Source of the DNA: JBGMEA01 sp964444065
GTDB taxonomy: Bacteria; Bacillota; Clostridia; Eubacteriales; Anaerofustaceae
DNA: 17,039 nucleotides
Assembly: GCA_964444065.1 (NCBI GenBank)
Contig: CAYUFL010000036.1
Location: 1 to 17,039, forward strand
Direction: 5' to 3'
Shown here in pieces: positions 6,142-13,347 of the stretch. The notes beneath the pieces were generated by a model, which ran no database searches, was not told the DNA's origin, and saw only the letters and a list, made by a program, of their open reading frames with translations. How positions within the stretch are numbered: position 1 is the stretch's first letter; every line of letters begins with the position of its first letter. The translations under genes were made by a program, and so were the position numbers.

Positions 6142-6227
6142 GGGGGGGGTTGATTCGTTCGGGTTCGTAAGCCCCAATGAAACCGTAAATGTCAGTAATC
6201 CGGGGGGCGAAGAATATGTCTGTCTGC

Positions 6228-7205
6228 TTATTGGGATACTTGAGCCTGTTTCGCAATGCGCAGGATGGTGTAGGTCAGCCATGCGGAGGGCATTTTCTTT
6301 TGGGCGAATTCCCATCCTCTCCAAGCCTTCCATTCCGACTGCGGTGTAAAGCGTCCCGCATCGTCCGCCTGATCCAGAAGATGCGCGATCATTTCATTCC
6401 GCCGCGGATCATCTTTCAACCATGCGAACTGCGAGAGCACCTTGGCAACATGCACAATGTCGTACCACAACGACGGTGCTTTCAGCTTGCGGAAATCAGT
6501 GCCCATATAAAACAGATACGGATGCTGCTCTCTGCTGTGCTCCCACAAACGAAGCAGGCATTCCGCTCCGATGTGTGTCGGCGCGCTGTCATGCCACGCG
6601 GACAGCTGTGCAAGTGCTTTTGTACTGATGAGTGTGGCATAAGGGCAGGGATCATCCTTTTTCCCCGGACCTCTGAATTTGCCGAGTTCGGGTGAAACGG
6701 TACAACCCCATCCATTCTCACCGATCAGTGAGGCGAGATATGAGGATTCTGCTTTGATCGACGGATGCTCTGTAAGACCGAATTTTGCCAGCGCATACAG
6801 AATGCTCGGTGTGTCGCAAAGTGCCCAACCCCATTCCGCTTTCCCGCTGCCGCCGAAATGGGTCGGGATATTGACAGGCACGCGGATCATGCCGTATTCA
6901 TCCGTTCGTTGCAGAACGGTTTTGATGATCGGTGCAAGCGCGTCGTCCTCTGTGCTCAAACCGATATCCGCGAGGAACGCCAGTTTGTGGATCAGCAGTC
7001 CCGCATTTTTATGATTGGAGACCACTTCTGTGTCCCAATTTGCAAACGAATCGATTATTGCGACGATCCGCGGATGCGTAAGCATATCATGTCTTGCTTT
7101 CTGCACTGCGGCATCTTCGATGTTTTGCCCGAGCAGATGGATGCGAGTATTATATGCTGTCCACGGGTCGGATCGGAGCAGCCAATCCGTTACTGCATCA
7201 TGCAT
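6228..7205 (-). CDS. Alpha/alpha-toroid (terpenoid-cyclase/prenyltransferase-like fold) protein of unknown function
   Basis: 325 aa from ATG 7205, preceded by AAGGGGG about 8 bases upstream; the longer frame to 7289 runs through the promoter and was not used. The protein opens with MHDAVTDWLLRSDPWTAYNT, followed by repeated amphipathic helix pairs with aromatic and glycine turns (for example HFGGSGKAEWGWALCDTPSI and ENGWGCTVSPELGKFRGPGK). This pattern is typical of the alpha/alpha toroid superfamily that includes squalene cyclases and prenyltransferase beta subunits. Proteins of this type starting with a W-LL--DPW motif are widespread in Bacillota and sometimes misleadingly labelled 'nitrogen fixation'. 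I see no DxDD cyclase motif, so enzymatic terpene chemistry is not supported. No signal peptide. It is the upstream partner of the small HTH gene on the minus strand. Confidence 0.65.
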   Translation of the reverse strand: MHDAVTDWLLRSDPWTAYNTRIHLLGQNIEDAAVQKARHDMLTHPRIVAIIDSFANWDTEVVSNHKNAGLLIHKLAFLADIGLSTEDDALAPIIKTVLQRTDEYGMIRVPVNIPTHFGGSGKAEWGWALCDTPSILYALAKFGLTEHPSIKAESSYLASLIGENGWGCTVSPELGKFRGPGKKDDPCPYATLISTKALAQLSAWHDSAPTHIGAECLLRLWEHSREQHPYLFYMGTDFRKLKAPSLWYDIVHVAKVLSQFAWLKDDPRRNEMIAHLLDQADDAGRFTPQSEWKAWRGWEFAQKKMPSAWLTYTILRIAKQAQVSQ

Positions 7206-7227
7206 TGCGCGGACCCCCTTTTGATTG

Positions 7228-7255
7228 ATTGTAACACAAATCAAAACGAATGCAA
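7228..7255 (-). promoter_or_regulatory. Candidate promoter of the toroid-fold gene
   Basis: On the minus strand, TTGCAT (7255-7250) and TACAAT (7233-7228) lie 16 bases apart, ending about 22 bases before the start codon. It is divergent from the promoter at 7283. Confidence 0.55.
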
Positions 7256-7282
7256 ACGCGGAAGCGGAGCGGCGAAAACCAT

Positions 7283-7311
7283 TTGGCATCCGTCCGTTCC
7301 CGTGCTATCAT
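7283..7311 (+). promoter_or_regulatory. Promoter of the membrane-anchored protein gene
   Basis: TTGGCA (7283-7288), 17 bases, TATCAT (7306-7311), with a TG extended -10 at 7303-7304. The leader contains a potential hairpin (CGGTGA near 7323 with TCACCG near 7356). Confidence 0.65.
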
Positions 7312-7383
7312 AAAGAAAAGGTGCGGTGATGAATGTGCGTCATTCGGCAGCCTCACCGTGAAATCGTAATATAAAGGGAAACA

Positions 7384-7863
7384 ATGGGAAGCGTATTTTC
7401 AAAAAAGACAGGGATCGTACTGCTTGCGGCAGTGCTTGTGCTGGGCGGACTGATCTCGCTGTTGTCCTATCAGATGAAGCACCAGTTTTATAACAGTCTG
7501 CGAAGCGGTGTGGAAACCGAAGCCGAAATTACGCTGCCGAAAGGTGCGAAGGCGGAAACGTATCAGACCGAATCGGATTTCTTTTTCTCAAGCGGTATGA
7601 CGTATGCGGTGTTCGTCATTGATGAGGAGGAACGGGCGGCGTTTCCCGCACAGTTAACGGATCACGGCTGGGCATCGTATGCTCCTGCCGATTACAGCAG
7701 CATCTTCGATACTGCATACGGAGAAATTGCTTCCGCTTATTTGCCTGCGGATTCGCTCGGAGAAGGCTTATTCTTCTATAAGGGCGGAACGGGAGAGGCT
7801 TTTGTGCTGTTTTTTTATGATGAGGGGGAGGGCAGGCTGTACTGCTGTATGAACGGGGAGTGA
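7384..7863 (+). CDS. Membrane-anchored extracytoplasmic protein of unknown function, 159 aa
   Basis: AAAGGG lies about 5 bases upstream of ATG 7384. One N-terminal membrane segment (about residues 9-28, GIVLLAAVLVLGGLISLLSY) follows a short KK-containing head, so the remaining 130 residues should lie outside the cytoplasm. There is no lipobox. The outer part is acidic and aromatic-rich (SDFFFSSGMTYAVFVIDEEE, EGLFFYKGG, FVLFFYDEGEG) with a C-terminal CC pair. No family is recognised. It is transcribed alone from 7283 and divergently from the toroid-fold gene. No terminator is evident after it; a weak promoter-like TTGACA at 7905-7910 follows. The CDS call is well supported by start, promoter and codon pattern; the function is unknown. 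Confidence 0.7.
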   Translation: MGSVFSKKTGIVLLAAVLVLGGLISLLSYQMKHQFYNSLRSGVETEAEITLPKGAKAETYQTESDFFFSSGMTYAVFVIDEEERAAFPAQLTDHGWASYAPADYSSIFDTAYGEIASAYLPADSLGEGLFFYKGGTGEAFVLFFYDEGEGRLYCCMNGE

Positions 7864-7991
7864 GATTGGGATGTTGCGTCTTGTGAAGGAACAAAGAAAC
7901 AGAGTTGACATATCCTTACACAATGATGTTTGATATGAATGATTTAAATTTTCATGGAAAAAGGTGATTTGGGATTTAATCGTGGTTTGCG

Positions 7992-8037
7992 TAATCGTAA
8001 AGTACGATGAAAAGAAACTATCATTACTTTACGATTA
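7992..8037. promoter_or_regulatory. Perfect 13-bp inverted repeat upstream of the HTH-ATPase gene
   Basis: TAATCGTAAAGTA (7992-8004) and TACTTTACGATTA (8025-8037) are perfect inverted copies separated by 20 bases, half-site centres 33 bp apart (about three turns). They end 6 bases before the -35 box at 8044. No T-tract follows, so a binding site for a dimeric regulator, perhaps the product of the next gene, fits better than a terminator. Confidence 0.65.
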
Positions 8038-8043
8038 ATTATA

Positions 8044-8072
8044 TTGACAGTTGAAGTATTTAAAGTTACAAT
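8044..8072 (+). promoter_or_regulatory. Promoter of the HTH-ATPase-DUF4325 gene
   Basis: TTGACA (8044-8049) and TACAAT (8067-8072) with exactly 17 bases between them, an almost consensus sigma-A promoter placed about 35 bases before the start codon. Confidence 0.85.
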
Positions 8073-8106
8073 TCATTTGTGTTAAGTTAACATATGAGGG
8101 GTTGGT

Positions 8107-9147
8107 ATGAGTATTTCATCAATCAAACGCAATGAAATAAAGCAAACCATTATAGCGCAGATTCATGATCTGAATGGAGATTTGCGCGTTAAAGATATCG
8201 CCGATGAATTTCATGTCAGCAGAACAACAATTTATCGCTATGTCAACGAGTTGCTTACGGAGCATATCATCGATAAAAAGACCGTAGAATCGGACAGTCA
8301 ATTTTCATTGGTTATGTTGGGGTCTTTCTCCCATACTTATGATAATATAGATTTGCAGGAAGATATCGTTTGGAGAAAGGATATTCATCCGTTATTAAAA
8401 GATATTCCGCAAACTGCCTATCGTGCCTGTGAGTATGCTTTTACCGAAATAATGAATAATGCGATCGAACATTCCGAAAGCAAAACGATTCAAGTAATTG
8501 TGGGATTAGATGCTTACAGCGTATTAATGCAGATTCAGGATTTCGGGGTAGGAATTTTTGCGAAAATACAAAAAACCTTGAATCTCGAAGAGAAGTCTTT
8601 CGCAGTATTGGAACTTGCGAAAGGGAAATTCACGTCGGATCCCCAAAGTCATACCGGCGAAGGTATTTTCTTTACATCAAAAGTAACAGATTTTTTTAGA
8701 ATTCGTTCTGATGATATTTCTTTTATCGGCGGAACCGAAAATAATCATAGTTTTCTTTTTTCAAAGCAGGAGGATAAGAAAGGAACCACCGTATTGATGA
8801 ACGTAAAGGTAAACAGAACAATTACTGTCGGAGAAATTATGGATCAGTATACACAGGCTCCCGATGATTATGGATTTTCGAAAACAGTGGTTCCCGTCAA
8901 ATTGTTGGAATATGGCGGAGTGAATCCTGTTTTCGTTTCACGGTCTCAGGCTAGGCGGCTGATGATGCACTTTGATCAATTCGAAACAGTCATGCTGGAT
9001 TTCGAAGGAGTGGAAGATATCGGTCAGGGATTTGCAGACGAAGTGTTCAGAGTGTTTAAAAACCAGCATCCCGGAATTGAAGTGATACCGATCCATTGCA
9101 ACAAGAGCGTGAACAATATGATTCTTCACGTAACAAAAAATCAATAA
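8107..9147 (+). CDS. HTH - GHKL ATPase - STAS-like (DUF4325) fusion regulator
   Basis: 346 aa. Three parts are visible. Residues 8-56 are a DeoR/HTH-like reader head (RVKDIADEFHVSRTTIYRYV). Residues 85-235 are a histidine-kinase-like ATPase with N-box EIMNNAIEHS (E114, N118), G1 DFGVGI (D145, G147, G149) and G2 HTGEGIFFTSKV (G184, G186). Residues 265-340 match the STAS-like DUF4325 pattern (FVSRSQARRLMMHFDQFETV, then LDFEGVEDIGQGFADEVFRV). There is no phospho-accepting histidine, so it is not a sensor kinase; an anti-sigma or switch-type ATPase acting on its own DNA-binding head is a reasonable inference. The gene is much richer in A+T than its neighbours and stands alone between its own promoter and terminator with a large inverted repeat upstream, which suggests horizontal acquisition and autoregulation. 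Confidence 0.85.
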   Translation: MSISSIKRNEIKQTIIAQIHDLNGDLRVKDIADEFHVSRTTIYRYVNELLTEHIIDKKTVESDSQFSLVMLGSFSHTYDNIDLQEDIVWRKDIHPLLKDIPQTAYRACEYAFTEIMNNAIEHSESKTIQVIVGLDAYSVLMQIQDFGVGIFAKIQKTLNLEEKSFAVLELAKGKFTSDPQSHTGEGIFFTSKVTDFFRIRSDDISFIGGTENNHSFLFSKQEDKKGTTVLMNVKVNRTITVGEIMDQYTQAPDDYGFSKTVVPVKLLEYGGVNPVFVSRSQARRLMMHFDQFETVMLDFEGVEDIGQGFADEVFRVFKNQHPGIEVIPIHCNKSVNNMILHVTKNQ

Positions 9148-9165
9148 ATTCCATTTTGTTTTCTG

Positions 9166-9201
9166 CCGCGATATCCGTCATGGATTGTCGCGGTTTTTTT
9201 T
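9166..9201 (+). terminator. Terminator of the HTH-ATPase gene
   Basis: CCGCGA (9166-9171) pairs with TCGCGG (9188-9193), with inner ATCC/GGAT, followed by eight Ts (9194-9201). Confidence 0.9.
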
Positions 9202-9264
9202 GTTATGCTGACTAAGGAAGATCGGAGTCAGGGATGACGCTCCGCATCTTTCGAAGGAGCAGGA

Positions 9265-9302
9265 GAACGGTTTCGCACAACAGGTGCGGGATCGTTCTTT
9301 TT
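9265..9302 (+). terminator. Hairpin-T-tract in the leader of the phage module (possible attenuator)
   Basis: GAACG (9265-9269) with CGTTC (9293-9297) and CGCAC (9274-9278) with GTGCG (9284-9288), then TTTTT. It lies 64 bases after a complete terminator and about 60 bases before the first gene of the phage module. A TATGCT -10-like box (9204-9209, weak -35) and two mutually exclusive hairpins (CGGAG 9223-9227 with CTCCG 9240-9244, or GCTCC 9239-9243 with GGAGC 9256-9260) precede it. A leader-attenuation arrangement is possible; it could also insulate the module. Confidence 0.6.
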
Positions 9303-9363
9303 ATGAAATAACGAAAGGAAAGGCGGAATCGAAACCAATGAAACAACAAAAGGAGTATGCAAG

Positions 9364-11235
9364 ATGGCATTTACGATAACCCCTGCGGCAAAACGGGAGC
9401 CGCTGACACGCCATTACCGTGATCTGGCGGGCGTGGATTTCAGCAGTCTGCCGTCCGCGGTTGCGCCGAACCGCTCGCCCGAGGCAAAGAATGTCTATAA
9501 AGACTACCGTGCCACAAACGGACAGGCAATCGAGACCAGACCCGGCATTGCCAAACTCGGTACGTTGAGCGGAGCCGTGCACGGGATGCATATTTACGGT
9601 GCAAAATGCCTGGTGCACCATGGGACGGCACTCTCCGAATGGGTGAGTTTCCCTTCCGAGATTGCGCAGGCGGGGGATGTCTCTGCGAAATACAGCGGCA
9701 TGGCGGATCATGCCTCGGTTTCATTCCTCTTCGGGGAGAAACTCTATCTGTTGGACGGTGCGCACTACCTGGTGTACGGCGGAGCTTCCGTTGCTGCGGT
9801 CGGTACGTCCGCAACCGTACCGACGACGAGCATCGGCGCAGACCCCAACGGCGGAAACAGACAGACGTATCAGGAGATCAATCTGCTTTCGCATTATCGA
9901 AAAAATTCATTCGCGGGTAATGGCACAAGTACGGTTTATTATCTCGATACGACTGGATTGGATGCTTCATCTGCCTACACGATGCAGGCATGGGTAAACG
10001 GCGTATTGAAAACAGAAGGCAGTGATTTCAGCGTGAACCGCACGGCGGGCAGCGTGACTTTTTCAACCGCACCCGCCGCACCCGCAACGGCGGGCACCGA
10101 CAATGTGGTCATTCAGTTCCGAAAAACAATGAGCGGAAACGCGGAAAAAATCACGAACTGCACGATTGCACGCACGTTTGACAACCGTGTTTTTTTTACG
10201 GGGAATCCCGATTACCCGAACGCCGTGTTTCACTGCGAACTCGATGATGCGTCGTATTTCAGAGAGACCGCATACTATACGGACGGCGAGGATGATGCCG
10301 AAATCAAGGCATTGATCCGCGGAAGCGATGTGCTGATTGCCGTGAAGGAAAACCGCGGCAGCGGATGCAAAGTATATCTGCACTCACCGTCTCTGGATTC
10401 GTCCCTCGGGAAAGTGTATCCGGTGACTGCGACGGAAATTGCGCTGGGCGCGTCCTGTACGGGCATCAACTTTTCCGACGACATTGTTTATCTCAGCCCG
10501 ATGGGACTGGAGGCGATCGCAATCACTTCAACCGGTGCTTCGCTGAAACACCGCAGCACGATGGTGGATCGGCGCCTGATCAACGAATCCGATACACAGA
10601 GCATGAAAGCGGAAATCTGGAACAATTATCTCGTGATCTCGGCGGGCAGCCGCATGTATCTGGCAGACAGCAGGCAGATGTTCCGCGGCAGTCAGAATGT
10701 GGAATATGAATGGTATTTCTGGGAGAATGTCGGGGTTAGCTCGGATGACGGATCGATGTTTTATGCCGCAACGTGTCTTCGAGAGCATGGCGGAAGCTTA
10801 TATTTCGGATGCGAAAACGGCACTGTTTGCGTCTTTTCGGGGACGACGGACTGCGGCGCGGCAATCGAAAGCTATTGGACGACCCCGATGGACAATTTCG
10901 GCACGATGACTTATTACAAACAAATCGAGCGCGCAGGCGGCGCGGCGGAAATCAAACGCATCCAAAACTCGATCATCAAAGTTGATGTGCAGACGGACAA
11001 GGAAAACTGGGAGAATGTGCTGCGCAGCACCACGGCAGGATTTTCTTTTCTGCCCGAAAAGTTTTCCTTTGTCGAATTTTCGTTCGGCACCGGCGTGCGC
11101 GGCAAAATTATTTATAAAACAAAGAAACGCAGGGTGAAGGAGGTGTCGCTGAAATTTTATTCCGACGAGATCGGCAAGCCGTTCGGACTGTACGAAGCGA
11201 CGCTTTCCGCCACTGTGATGAATACGGTGAAATAA
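9364..11235 (+). CDS. Podovirus-like stabilisation/tail hub protein, 623 aa
   Basis: AAGGAG lies 8 bases before ATG 9364. The protein starts with a conserved-looking arm (RDLAGVDFSSLPSAVAPNRS, then PEAKNVYKDYRATNGQAIET and RPG), followed by many short beta repeats built around a displayed aromatic (for example VSFLFGEKLYLLDGAHYLVY, DNRVFFTGNPDYPNAVFHCE and SGSRMYLADSRQM-type strands). This is the layout of DNA-stabilisation/tail hub proteins of P22-like phages (gp10 type) found in Bacillota prophages. Its expected place is at the neck/tail tube under the portal. It is the first gene of a co-directional set with 13-50 bp gaps. The assignment rests on beta-propeller-like repeat character and gene order; a different tail structural role is possible. 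Confidence 0.65.
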   Translation: MAFTITPAAKREPLTRHYRDLAGVDFSSLPSAVAPNRSPEAKNVYKDYRATNGQAIETRPGIAKLGTLSGAVHGMHIYGAKCLVHHGTALSEWVSFPSEIAQAGDVSAKYSGMADHASVSFLFGEKLYLLDGAHYLVYGGASVAAVGTSATVPTTSIGADPNGGNRQTYQEINLLSHYRKNSFAGNGTSTVYYLDTTGLDASSAYTMQAWVNGVLKTEGSDFSVNRTAGSVTFSTAPAAPATAGTDNVVIQFRKTMSGNAEKITNCTIARTFDNRVFFTGNPDYPNAVFHCELDDASYFRETAYYTDGEDDAEIKALIRGSDVLIAVKENRGSGCKVYLHSPSLDSSLGKVYPVTATEIALGASCTGINFSDDIVYLSPMGLEAIAITSTGASLKHRSTMVDRRLINESDTQSMKAEIWNNYLVISAGSRMYLADSRQMFRGSQNVEYEWYFWENVGVSSDDGSMFYAATCLREHGGSLYFGCENGTVCVFSGTTDCGAAIESYWTTPMDNFGTMTYYKQIERAGGAAEIKRIQNSIIKVDVQTDKENWENVLRSTTAGFSFLPEKFSFVEFSFGTGVRGKIIYKTKKRRVKEVSLKFYSDEIGKPFGLYEATLSATVMNTVK

Positions 11236-11248
11236 AGGAGAAAACAGT

Positions 11249-11578
11249 ATGGCACTGACAAAATGCAATGCAGCGGTCAATCAGATTACCCTGCTGGACG
11301 ACGAACCCGCGCTGTCTGCGGAACAGCTGAAAGCGAAATTTGACGCGGCGGGTGCGGAAATTAAAACGTATCTCAACGATACGCTGACCGAAGAAATCGA
11401 AGCGGCGATCCCGCAGATCGTGAACGACCTGATCACGGGCGGCGCGGATAAAACCGCAAGTGCGGAAACGGTCAAAACGCTGAATACACTCGTTACATCC
11501 AAACAGAAAGCAATCACATCCGGTACGGCTGCGCCGAGCGGCGGATCATCCGGCGATATTTATCTGAGGTACAGTTAA
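11249..11578 (+). CDS. Short tail-fibre N-terminal/attachment protein, 109 aa
   Basis: AAAGGAG lies about 8 bases before ATG 11249. Residues 12-45 (ITLLDDEPALSAEQLKAKFD, then AAGAEIKTYLNDTL) match a segment common at the start of tail-fibre and minor structural proteins of Bacillota phages. The C-terminus (GTAAPSGGSSGDIYLRYS) matches the short glycine/serine linker ending usual in the same proteins. A helical coiled-coil-like middle joins them. It abuts the next gene directly (stop 11576-11578, ATG 11579), so the pair probably represents one fibre divided into an attachment part and a distal part, translationally coupled. Confidence 0.7.
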   Translation: MALTKCNAAVNQITLLDDEPALSAEQLKAKFDAAGAEIKTYLNDTLTEEIEAAIPQIVNDLITGGADKTASAETVKTLNTLVTSKQKAITSGTAAPSGGSSGDIYLRYS

Positions 11579-12346
11579 ATGACGGTATGGTTAAGCGGAA
11601 ACATATCGGAAAGCAATGTCAGCATTCCAAACAATTCATCTGACGTTACAGTAAATCTGTACGCAAACTGGAACGCCGGATCGTGGGCGCATGACAATCC
11701 GTCCGGACAGATTACGATCGATGGAACGAGCTATGGGTTTACGTCAAATTTCAATCCCGGCAACACAACGACCGGATCGCAATTGATCAGCACACAAAGC
11801 AAAAATGTTACACATAATGCGGATGGATCGAAGACTGTCAGCTGTTCTGCCTCTTATGCAGGAACAGGCAGTTACACGGTTTATTGGAGCGATGCGTTAA
11901 CGTTGTCTGCGATCCCCCGCGGATCTGTGCTGGGTGCGGTTTCGGCATTTAACTGGGAGGATGCGTTCAGTGTGCCCGTGAGCAAATATTCTGCATCGTT
12001 TACGGACAATCTGACGATCAAAATTGGAGATGCGACGATCAAAACTCTGTCGAACTATACAAGCGGTGCCGGGATTACACTGACGGATACGGAATTGCTT
12101 GCGGCGTACAACGCGCTCGGAACGGCGATGAGTGCGGGCGCAACATTCCTGCTGCAAACCTATTCGGGCGGGAGTCTGATCGGATCGACAAGTGCGGGTG
12201 TGACAGGCACGGCTGTCGGTACCGCGTATCTGAATGTCGGCGGCAGCTGGAAACGGACTGTGCCGCATCTCAATGCAGGCGGTACGTGGAAGAAAAGCAT
12301 CGTATACACCGACAGCGGCGGTGTATGGAAACGGTGCGCAGGATAA
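11579..12346 (+). CDS. Tail protein, DUF859-like with C-terminal GGxWK repeats, 255 aa
   Basis: Begins at the base after the previous stop codon; GAGGT just upstream can serve as ribosome site. The N-terminal 105 residues follow the DUF859 siphovirus tail pattern (ISESNVSIPNNSSDVTVNLY, IDGTSYGFTSNF, then STQSKNVTHNADGSKTVSCS). The centre is a beta-rich immunoglobulin-like region. The end carries three GGxWK motifs at a 13-residue spacing (GGSWK, GGTWK, GGVWK), a repeat common at the tips of phage fibres and surface proteins and probably carbohydrate-contacting. It is likely the distal, receptor-binding part of the fibre. Low-complexity serine/threonine content is high. A tail role is well supported; the ligand is unknown. 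Confidence 0.75.
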   Translation: MTVWLSGNISESNVSIPNNSSDVTVNLYANWNAGSWAHDNPSGQITIDGTSYGFTSNFNPGNTTTGSQLISTQSKNVTHNADGSKTVSCSASYAGTGSYTVYWSDALTLSAIPRGSVLGAVSAFNWEDAFSVPVSKYSASFTDNLTIKIGDATIKTLSNYTSGAGITLTDTELLAAYNALGTAMSAGATFLLQTYSGGSLIGSTSAGVTGTAVGTAYLNVGGSWKRTVPHLNAGGTWKKSIVYTDSGGVWKRCAG

Positions 12347-12364
12347 ACGGAAAGGACGGAAACG

Positions 12365-12865
12365 ATGGCGGAAACAAACGAAGCAAACAGTTATCTGGAG
12401 GAAATGAAACGTCTGCAAAACGAGGCGGTGAACACGCTGCTCGCACAGGCGCTCAGTGAAAAGGAGTATGCGGACGCACAGACCGATGCGTCTCTGAAAA
12501 GTACGAACCGCTCCGGCTATGCGGACTATATGGATTATGTGAATCCGTACGGCACGCAGAATGAATCGCTGGCAGCGGCGGGTCTTTCGCACAGCGGTGC
12601 GGCGGAGAAAAGCTATGCGCAGGGTTACAATGCCTATCAGTCCGCACTGTCCAAGGCGGCAAGTACGGCACAAAGCGCAAAAGACGATACGAATCAGTCA
12701 TACCTTTCGACGCTGGCGCAGGGGAACTCCCAAAAGCTGACGAACGAAGCGGATTACTACCAGAATCTGTATGATAATTTCTGGAACCAAAAGCAGATGG
12801 ATTATTACAATTCACTGCTGAAAGACAAGAGGAGGAGAATATGGCGCAGACATCAAAAGAACTGA
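12365..12865 (+). CDS. Coiled-coil phage structural/ejection-type protein, 166 aa
   Basis: AAAGGACG lies about 7 bases before ATG 12365. Almost entirely helical and polar. It shares with the next gene product a motif of tyrosine-rich turn, NP, GL and YNAYxS (here SGYADYMDYVNPYGT, then AAAGLSHSG, then QGYNAYQSALSKAA). The stop lies 25 bases inside the following gene. Position after the fibre genes and before a giant helical protein matches the small ejection-type proteins of P22-like phages (gp14/gp7 neighbourhood), but this is by order only. No enzyme motif. Confidence 0.6.
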   Translation: MAETNEANSYLEEMKRLQNEAVNTLLAQALSEKEYADAQTDASLKSTNRSGYADYMDYVNPYGTQNESLAAAGLSHSGAAEKSYAQGYNAYQSALSKAASTAQSAKDDTNQSYLSTLAQGNSQKLTNEADYYQNLYDNFWNQKQMDYYNSLLKDKRRRIWRRHQKN

Positions 12866-13296
12866 TCGATGCGATGATTGCGGCGGAAGCAGCGTTGCGT
12901 GCGGAGGGGGATGCCGAACTATCCGCCAAAGCACAGAATGCCGAGAACGAAGCGGACGCAAACGCGGCACGGGAAAGTGCGGGCGCGGAGGCGGATTACA
13001 CAAATTATCAAAATCCGACGGATGTGCGGGCGGCTGCGATCGCAAAACTTGGGTTGAACGGGCGAATCAGCGAAACATCACAAAATGCTGCTTACAATGC
13101 TTATCGCAGCAGGCTGGCTGCAGCGGCGGAAGCACAAAAAGCCGCCAAAGAAAAGGCAGAACTGGCGAAGGCGTCTCTGTCGGCACAAAGCGAGGCAAAT
13201 ACGAAGAATGCGGCGGCATCGGAAAACGCGCTGAAAAACAGTGATTATTGGAAACTGCTGCAATGGGAGTACGGACGGGCGGCAGACAAAGCGTAG
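12841..13296 (+). CDS. Coiled-coil phage structural/ejection-type protein, paralogue of the preceding gene, 151 aa
   Basis: GAGGAG ends a few bases before ATG 12841, which overlaps the previous frame by 25 bases, so translation is coupled. Very alanine-, glutamate- and lysine-rich, long continuous helices. It repeats the motif of its neighbour (EADYTNYQNPTD, then IAKLGLNGRISE, then NAAYNAYRSRLAAA), so the two are likely duplicates of one ancestral gene. The C-terminus (SDYWKLLQWEYGRAADK) is more aromatic. Function is probably structural or ejected with the DNA/toxin; no specific family name is recognised. Confidence 0.6.
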   Translation: MAQTSKELIDAMIAAEAALRAEGDAELSAKAQNAENEADANAARESAGAEADYTNYQNPTDVRAAAIAKLGLNGRISETSQNAAYNAYRSRLAAAAEAQKAAKEKAELAKASLSAQSEANTKNAAASENALKNSDYWKLLQWEYGRAADKA

Positions 13297-13347
13297 CGCG
13301 GAATCGGGAGGCTTCCCGCAGAGGATGGGATTGGGGAAGGAGAACGA

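Noticed and set aside
6765..7313. 182-aa plus-strand frame opposite the toroid-fold gene
   Set aside because: Antisense shadow; the minus-strand frame has a ribosome site, a promoter and a coherent fold pattern.
7905..7934. TTGACA at 7905 as the main promoter of the HTH-ATPase gene
   Set aside because: Its best -10 (TTTGAT, 18-base spacing) is weak, whereas 8044-8072 is near consensus and closer to the gene.
9338..9379. 13-codon frame overlapping the start of the hub protein gene
   Set aside because: No good ribosome site of its own and it contains the Shine-Dalgarno of the real gene; probably chance.
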